From contig CAJXKO010000007.1 of assembly GCA_913055845.1 (NCBI GenBank), positions 1 to 64,000 of the forward strand: a stretch of 64,000 bases of DNA. Reading direction: 5' to 3'. The notes below the pieces were generated by a model that was given only the letters and a program-made list of their open reading frames with translations, had not been told where the DNA came from and made no database searches. The stretch's first letter is position 1. Every line of letters begins with the position of its first letter. Source of the DNA: an uncultured Bacteroidota bacterium (GTDB lineage Bacteria > Bacteroidota > Rhodothermia > Rhodothermales > Salinibacteraceae). Of the stretch, positions 58,978 through 64,000 are shown piece by piece. The position numbers were made by a program, and so were the translations under genes.

Positions 58978-61335
58978 CTACCAGCCTACTCGACCGCCGT
59001 CCTGGGCATCGGTGGTATCCTCGGGTGGGCCGTAATTTTGCACCAGCGGGAAGGTGGTCTTCGAGAGCTTCACGTCCTCAGCCTCCTTGACCTGCCGATA
59101 GTAGTCGCCCACCAGAAAGAGTGCGCTGTGGGCCCCCTGTCCCCAAAAATTAGTCCGGAAGGTAAGGCGTTGATCTTCGAACCCCACCCAGGCGCCGCTC
59201 ACCAGTTCGGGGTGCATCATCATAAACCAGGTGTCGGCCGCGCGGTCGGTGGTGCCGGTTTTGCCGGCCAAGTCGTACGCACCGAGATCGAACTGCGTGC
59301 GGATGCGCACGCCGGTGCCGTAATCGACGACGCCCCGCATCATGTCGACGACCGTGTAGGCGGTGCGCTTGGACAGGGCCTCCCGCGGGCTGGGAGACGC
59401 CTGCCAAATCAGGTTGCCGTATCGATCCTCAATGCGAGTAATAGCCACCGGGGTGTTGTAGAGACCGCCGTTGGCGAGGGTGCTGTAGGCGGCGGCCATG
59501 TCGAGCAGTCGCACGCTGCTCGTGCCGAGCGAGATGGAGGGAACGGGCTGGAGATCGCGGTCGGGAATGCCCATGCGGCGGGCGTACCGGGCCACGGTCT
59601 CGGGGTTGAGGTCGAGCGCAAGCCGGGCCGTGATCGTGTTTTTCGAGTTGGCGAGGCCCTGGCTCAGCGTAAGCATTTCGCCGGAGGACTCGCCCCCGTA
59701 GTTTTTGGGCGACCAGGTGGTATCGGCCCCCACATCCTCCCAAGTAAAGGTGCTGTCGAGGAGCGTGTCGTAGGGCGAGTACCCGTTGTCGATGGCGGCG
59801 GTGTAGGTGAAGGGCTTGAAGGTGGACCCGGGCTGGCGTCGTGCAATGCCCACTTTGTCGTACTTATCGGTCTCGAAGTCCCGCCCCCCAATCCACACCT
59901 TCACGTGCCCGTTGCGGGGATCGAGCGAGACGAGGCCCGCCCCAAGCTGACTCTTCGCCGTCTTCAGCGAGTCAAGGAACGAGTCGTTGCCACGGAGCCG
60001 GTCGACCGCCGCCCTCGGCCCCATGCCCCGGGCCCGGAGGGTGTCGTAGCGTGTGGTTTGACGGATGAAGTCGTTCAGCACTCCAGGGTTCGTCTCCCAA
60101 AAATGCGCAAACGGCTCGTAGTCTTCGCCCGGCTTCAGGGAGCGGTAGTCCGCCAGCGTACTGCTGTAGAGCCCCGGCGACGGCTCGCTCCACTGGTACC
60201 CCACTACTTTTTGGAGGCCCGACATCTGCGTTTTCACCGCCGCGCGCGCCATCTCTTGCAGCCGCGAATCGAGTGTCGTGTAGACGCGGAGACCGTCCCC
60301 ATAGATGTCCTGACCGTGGAGGGGATGATTCTCATACTGATCGTCGTTGGCCCACGCAGACAGCGTTTTCCGGATGTGCTCCGCGAAGTAGGGCGCCAGG
60401 CTGGCGGAGAGCCGCGAGGAATGGTAGTTCGCCTGCACGGGCGTGTCGGCGTGCTTCTGGTAGTAGGAGGCGTCGAGAAATCCGTTCGACGCCATTAGGC
60501 GCAGAACCACATTTCGACGCTGCTTCGCGTTCTGCGGATTCCGGACTGGGTTGTAGTACGTGGTGGCCTTGAGTTGCCCGATCAGGGTGGCGGCCTGGAG
60601 GGGGCTCAGTTCGGCGGCCCGCTGCCCAAAGTACGTGTGCGCCGCGGACTCGATGCCGTATACGTTGCCCCCAAAACTTACGGTGTTCAGGTACATCTCG
60701 AGGATCTCCCGCTTCGTGTAGCGCCGCTCCAGCTCTACCGCCGTCACCATCTCTTTCAGCTTGCGCTCGATGGTCACCGCGTAGCCTACCTCCTCGTTGT
60801 AGAGGTTGCGGGCGAGTTGTTGCGTGATGGTCGATGCGCCCCGAAAGCCTCCCGTCAAAATATCGACCACCGCGGCCATGATGGCCTGCGGATCCACCCC
60901 CCAGTGCTCGTAGAAGCGCTGATCCTCCGTGGCAATGAGGGCATGCTTCACGTGGGGCGAGATACTGTCGTAAGGCACCCAGGAGCGGTTTTGGCGGGCG
61001 TACCGGGCCAGCTCTTTGCCATCGGCCGTGTAGGCGATGGTGGCCAGCTGCATGGTGGGGTCCTCGAGGCTTTCCGTGGACGGAATATTGTCCGTGAGCG
61101 TCCACACGTAGAGCCCGAAGCCCAAGGCCCCTACCACCAGGAGCCCCGTAAGCACCGAGAGCACCACGGCGGCCTGCGCCTTCATGGGGTCCGCAATCCG
61201 GTCATAGAAGAACCCACGTAGACCGGTGGTGGGACGCGCGCCTGTCTCGTCTTCCGGCGATCCCTTCTCCTCGCGCGCCGACCGGTCACTGAAGTACTGG
61301 TCGAGCTCTTCGTCGGAATAGGACCACTCAGACAT
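58978..61335 (-). CDS. Penicillin-binding protein 1A (GT51 glycosyltransferase plus transpeptidase)
   Basis: ATEDQRFYEHWGVDPQAIMAAVVDILTGGFRGASTITQQLARNLY, RQPGSTFKPFTYTAAI, LSQGLANSKNT, AGKTGTTDRAADTWFMM. Confidence 0.96.
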   Translation of the reverse strand: MSEWSYSDEELDQYFSDRSAREEKGSPEDETGARPTTGLRGFFYDRIADPMKAQAAVVLSVLTGLLVVGALGFGLYVWTLTDNIPSTESLEDPTMQLATIAYTADGKELARYARQNRSWVPYDSISPHVKHALIATEDQRFYEHWGVDPQAIMAAVVDILTGGFRGASTITQQLARNLYNEEVGYAVTIERKLKEMVTAVELERRYTKREILEMYLNTVSFGGNVYGIESAAHTYFGQRAAELSPLQAATLIGQLKATTYYNPVRNPQNAKQRRNVVLRLMASNGFLDASYYQKHADTPVQANYHSSRLSASLAPYFAEHIRKTLSAWANDDQYENHPLHGQDIYGDGLRVYTTLDSRLQEMARAAVKTQMSGLQKVVGYQWSEPSPGLYSSTLADYRSLKPGEDYEPFAHFWETNPGVLNDFIRQTTRYDTLRARGMGPRAAVDRLRGNDSFLDSLKTAKSQLGAGLVSLDPRNGHVKVWIGGRDFETDKYDKVGIARRQPGSTFKPFTYTAAIDNGYSPYDTLLDSTFTWEDVGADTTWSPKNYGGESSGEMLTLSQGLANSKNTITARLALDLNPETVARYARRMGIPDRDLQPVPSISLGTSSVRLLDMAAAYSTLANGGLYNTPVAITRIEDRYGNLIWQASPSPREALSKRTAYTVVDMMRGVVDYGTGVRIRTQFDLGAYDLAGKTGTTDRAADTWFMMMHPELVSGAWVGFEDQRLTFRTNFWGQGAHSALFLVGDYYRQVKEAEDVKLSKTTFPLVQNYGPPEDTTDAQDGGRVGW

Positions 61336-61412
61336 GGACCGGCGGGCAGGTGAACAAGAAAGTGAGCGCGAAAAGCAGGCCGATCGTCCCCGAGACGGTC
61401 GGCGGCGCGGCG

Positions 61413-62162
61413 CTACAGTGGGACCGATTCAATGACCCGAGCGCGCGCGCCGTTCCACCGATGAAGGTGAAAGCCCTCCCCGTCCAAACGCGCGAAGGTT
61501 CGTTCTTCGTACCAATTTCCCGTATTTGCATAGACGCCGTGCGGCCCGTCGTGCAGGGCCGGCACATGACTGTGGGCCAGCACTACGCCATCAACACCGT
61601 TGTGCCGGAGGAGGGTGAGGGCGCGACGGTAAAGGATATCGGCGACGGGGGTGTCGTCGTCACGATCGTGAAGTCGCCGGCTCACCCATCGGGCCAGCCC
61701 CAACCCCGTGTCGGCCGGCAGGGCCCGGTAGAGCCGCGTCGACACCGGGTGGCGGAGCAGGGTACGCAGCCAGGTGCGGGACTGGTGATCGGCCGTCAGG
61801 GCATCGCCGTGGGCGAGGTGCAGGCGGGCCCCGAAGTGACGAGTCTCCGTGGACCCCGGGACCATTGTCACCCCTAGTTCCTCCGAGAAGTGATCTTGGT
61901 GCCAGGGATCGTGGTTGCCCAACAGGTACGTCACCGGCACGCCCTGATCGGTCCAGCGGGCGAGCAGCCCCTGAAACCGGACGAATCCCTTGGGGACGAG
62001 GTGCCGGTACTCGATGTATCCGTCGAACACGTCCCCGAGCAGATAGAGATGATCGACCTCGTCCTCATGTGCTTCGAGGCATTCGATGAGGGCCTGCTCG
62101 TTTCGCCGTTCCGACGAGTCCTCTCCACGACCAAAGTGCATGTCGGAAACAAAGAGAACCAC
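61413..62162 (-). CDS. UDP-2,3-diacylglucosamine diphosphatase-like metallophosphoesterase
   Basis: VLFVSDMHFGRGEDSSERRNEQALIECL, HLYLLGDVFDGYIEYRH, YLLGNHDPWH, LHLAHGDALTADH, VVLAHSHVP, YANTGNW. Confidence 0.85.
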   Translation of the reverse strand: MVLFVSDMHFGRGEDSSERRNEQALIECLEAHEDEVDHLYLLGDVFDGYIEYRHLVPKGFVRFQGLLARWTDQGVPVTYLLGNHDPWHQDHFSEELGVTMVPGSTETRHFGARLHLAHGDALTADHQSRTWLRTLLRHPVSTRLYRALPADTGLGLARWVSRRLHDRDDDTPVADILYRRALTLLRHNGVDGVVLAHSHVPALHDGPHGVYANTGNWYEERTFARLDGEGFHLHRWNGARARVIESVPL

Positions 62163-62320
62163 AGGATCGACCAGAGAGCGGACCGAGCGACAAGATTGTG
62201 AAGGCGGAGGGTCCCCGCACCGCTCCTCCCCGAACGGTCAGCGCGGAGAGTCGTACGGTTCTGTTGAGCCGTTTGGAGTCGACTGACGGCCTCACTGTTC
62301 CCCAACGACGTTCCGCACAC

Positions 62321-62986
62321 ATGCCGCGACGCACCCAGTACCGGCCGCCCACGCAGTTCTCGGTTATGCCGCCGGTCATCAAAAACCTCCTCGTTCTCAA
62401 CGGCCTGTTCTTCCTGGCTCAGTTTTTGGCGGCGGAGACGGTGGCCAGTTCGTCGATCCTGGCGAGCGTGCTTAACCTCATGCCCCTCTACCCCCCTGGC
62501 ACCATGGGGCCCAACTTTTGGCCGTGGCAGCTGATTTCGTACAGCTTTCTCCACGGGAGCTTTGGGCATTTGTTTTTTAATATGTTCGCCCTCTGGATGT
62601 TTGGGGTGCAGGTTGAGAACCGATGGGGCTCTCAGCGCTTCGTGTTCTTCTACTTCGCCTGTGTCATTGGCGCGGCCCTTACCCACCTGGCGTTCGTGAG
62701 CAGCCCCATCCCCACGGTGGGGGCCTCCGGCGGGGTCTACGGCATTCTCCTCGCCTTCGGGATGATGTTTCCGAATCAGCCGATCTACATCTGGTTTCTG
62801 TTCCCAATCAAGGCGAAGTGGCTCGTGATTGGATTCGGCGCGCTAGAGCTCTACTCGGCCGTCACCGGCACCCAGGCCGGCGTTGCGAACTTTGCGCACC
62901 TTGGGGGCATGGTGTTTGGGTTCCTGCTCATCCAGTACTGGCGCGGCAAGCTGCCGGTGGAGCCGGATCGGGTAATGCGGTGGTAA
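62321..62986 (+). CDS. Rhomboid family intramembrane serine protease 1
   Basis: HGSFGHLFFNMFALWMFG, VGASGGVYGILLAFG (GxSG), NFAHLGGMVFGFL. Confidence 0.94.
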   Translation: MPRRTQYRPPTQFSVMPPVIKNLLVLNGLFFLAQFLAAETVASSSILASVLNLMPLYPPGTMGPNFWPWQLISYSFLHGSFGHLFFNMFALWMFGVQVENRWGSQRFVFFYFACVIGAALTHLAFVSSPIPTVGASGGVYGILLAFGMMFPNQPIYIWFLFPIKAKWLVIGFGALELYSAVTGTQAGVANFAHLGGMVFGFLLIQYWRGKLPVEPDRVMRW

Positions 62987-63241
62987 GGGCGTTCCGGGAT
63001 GTCCTGAGTACCGCCAAGTCGATTCTTTTCACTGAAGGAATGCGCCCCTTAAAGACGCTGCCCCTACACCAATGTGACGATCAGTAATTCGAGGAAGAGC
63101 GGGCGGACGGAGGGACTCCCCGAGCAAACCTTGCCTCGACTGCACGGTATAAGCCCTCGTATTTCGGTCCGGTCGCCGGGTGAGGGGCGTGGCGACCTTC
63201 ACGTCTGCTTCCGATGGGGTTCAACAGCCCAGCAACTGATC

Positions 63242-64000
63242 GTGAACGACTTCAAAACGTGGTATTACCAGCAGCCTCCGGCGCTGCGCACCATTATCAC
63301 GATTAACGTGGTGGTGTGGGTCGCCATGCAGTTCCTGAACCTGTGGAGTGCTGGGCTGGCATTCGTGCAGGCCCACCTCGCCCTGCACCCGGTGTTTCCC
63401 GACATTCTGCTGGAGCCCTGGCAGCTCGTCACGTACAGCTTCATGCACACCGGGCTGCTGCACATTGGAGTCAACATGCTCTTGTTGTTCTGGGTGGGGC
63501 GGGAGTTTGAGCAGATGCACGGGTCGCAGCAGTTCTGGACCGTCTACCTCACCACAGCGGTGGGCGGGGCCCTTATCTGCCTCCTGCTAAGCCCCCTTGC
63601 CCCCAGCATTGCCGGGGGCATGGTGAGTGGCCGTAGCATTCCAGTGCTCGGTGCTTCGGCGTCGGTGCTCGGGGTCCTCACCACAGTGGCCATCTTGTAC
63701 CCCTACAAGCAGATCCGGCTGCTCTTTTTTGGGGTCGTGCCCCTGTTGTGGGTGGTGGTCGGATTCTTGGCCATCGATGCGCTGATGGCACTGCGGCCAG
63801 GGGGCAATACGGCCGTGGCGGCCCACTGGGGCGGCGCCCTCACCGGCTTTCTTTACGCCAAGAGCCAGCAGGGCGAGCTGGGCGTGCTATCGGGCGGCGG
63901 CCCCTTGTTTGGGAGCGGCTCGTCCCGGCGGTCGTCGCCGGGCCTGCTAACTCGACTCAAGGGCTGGTTCCGCACTACCAACTCGGCCAGTGAGGGTCCG
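63242..64000 (+). CDS. Rhomboid family protein 2, 3'-truncated by window end (GTG start; absent from the ORF track)
   Basis: From GTG 63242: VNDFKTWYYQQPPALRTIITINVVVWVAMQFLNLW..HTGLLHIGVNMLLLFWVGREFEQMHG..PVLGASASVLGVLTTVAILYPYKQIRLLFFG..VAAHWGGALTGFLYAK; open to 64000. Confidence 0.88.
   Translation, partial: MNDFKTWYYQQPPALRTIITINVVVWVAMQFLNLWSAGLAFVQAHLALHPVFPDILLEPWQLVTYSFMHTGLLHIGVNMLLLFWVGREFEQMHGSQQFWTVYLTTAVGGALICLLLSPLAPSIAGGMVSGRSIPVLGASASVLGVLTTVAILYPYKQIRLLFFGVVPLLWVVVGFLAIDALMALRPGGNTAVAAHWGGALTGFLYAKSQQGELGVLSGGGPLFGSGSSRRSSPGLLTRLKGWFRTTNSASEGP

Noticed and set aside
58729-60498. 589-aa plus-strand ORF opposite PBP1A and sbcD
   Set aside because: Antisense to PBP1A with clear GT51/transpeptidase motifs; no domain recognised in this frame.

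Overview
Single-contig, GC-rich chromosomal window with acidic proteins. Gene content (SusC/SusD pairs, DUF4249, ECF sigma plus Ser/Thr kinase-TPR, haloarchaeal-type DUF7282) suggests a halophilic Rhodothermia/Salinibacter-like bacterium; this is inference, not tested. About 48 CDS are supported. Two parts stand out. (1) About 3.1-28.4 kb is an envelope/lipoprotein island: a TonB receptor plus DUF4249, several small lipoproteins, DUF3179, a fasciclin/DUF7282-like lipoprotein and three tandem susC-susD pairs. Each pair has a stem-loop between susC and susD. (2) The rest is mostly housekeeping: fmt, ftsY, pgsA, murB, ccmB/C/D/E, mgtE, rsmA, ddl, divIVA, thrA-thrB-ispE, sbcD, PBP1A, an lpxH-like gene and two rhomboids. 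Points of interest are a CxxxY-type CcmE, an ECF sigma/kinase pair whose sigma region 2.2 reads STTA where DAED is expected, a divergent PNP, an MddA-like methyltransferase, and interspersed short repeat families. No rRNA, tRNA, CRISPR array or intact transposon was recognised. All family calls come from reading translated sequence; no database search was run.
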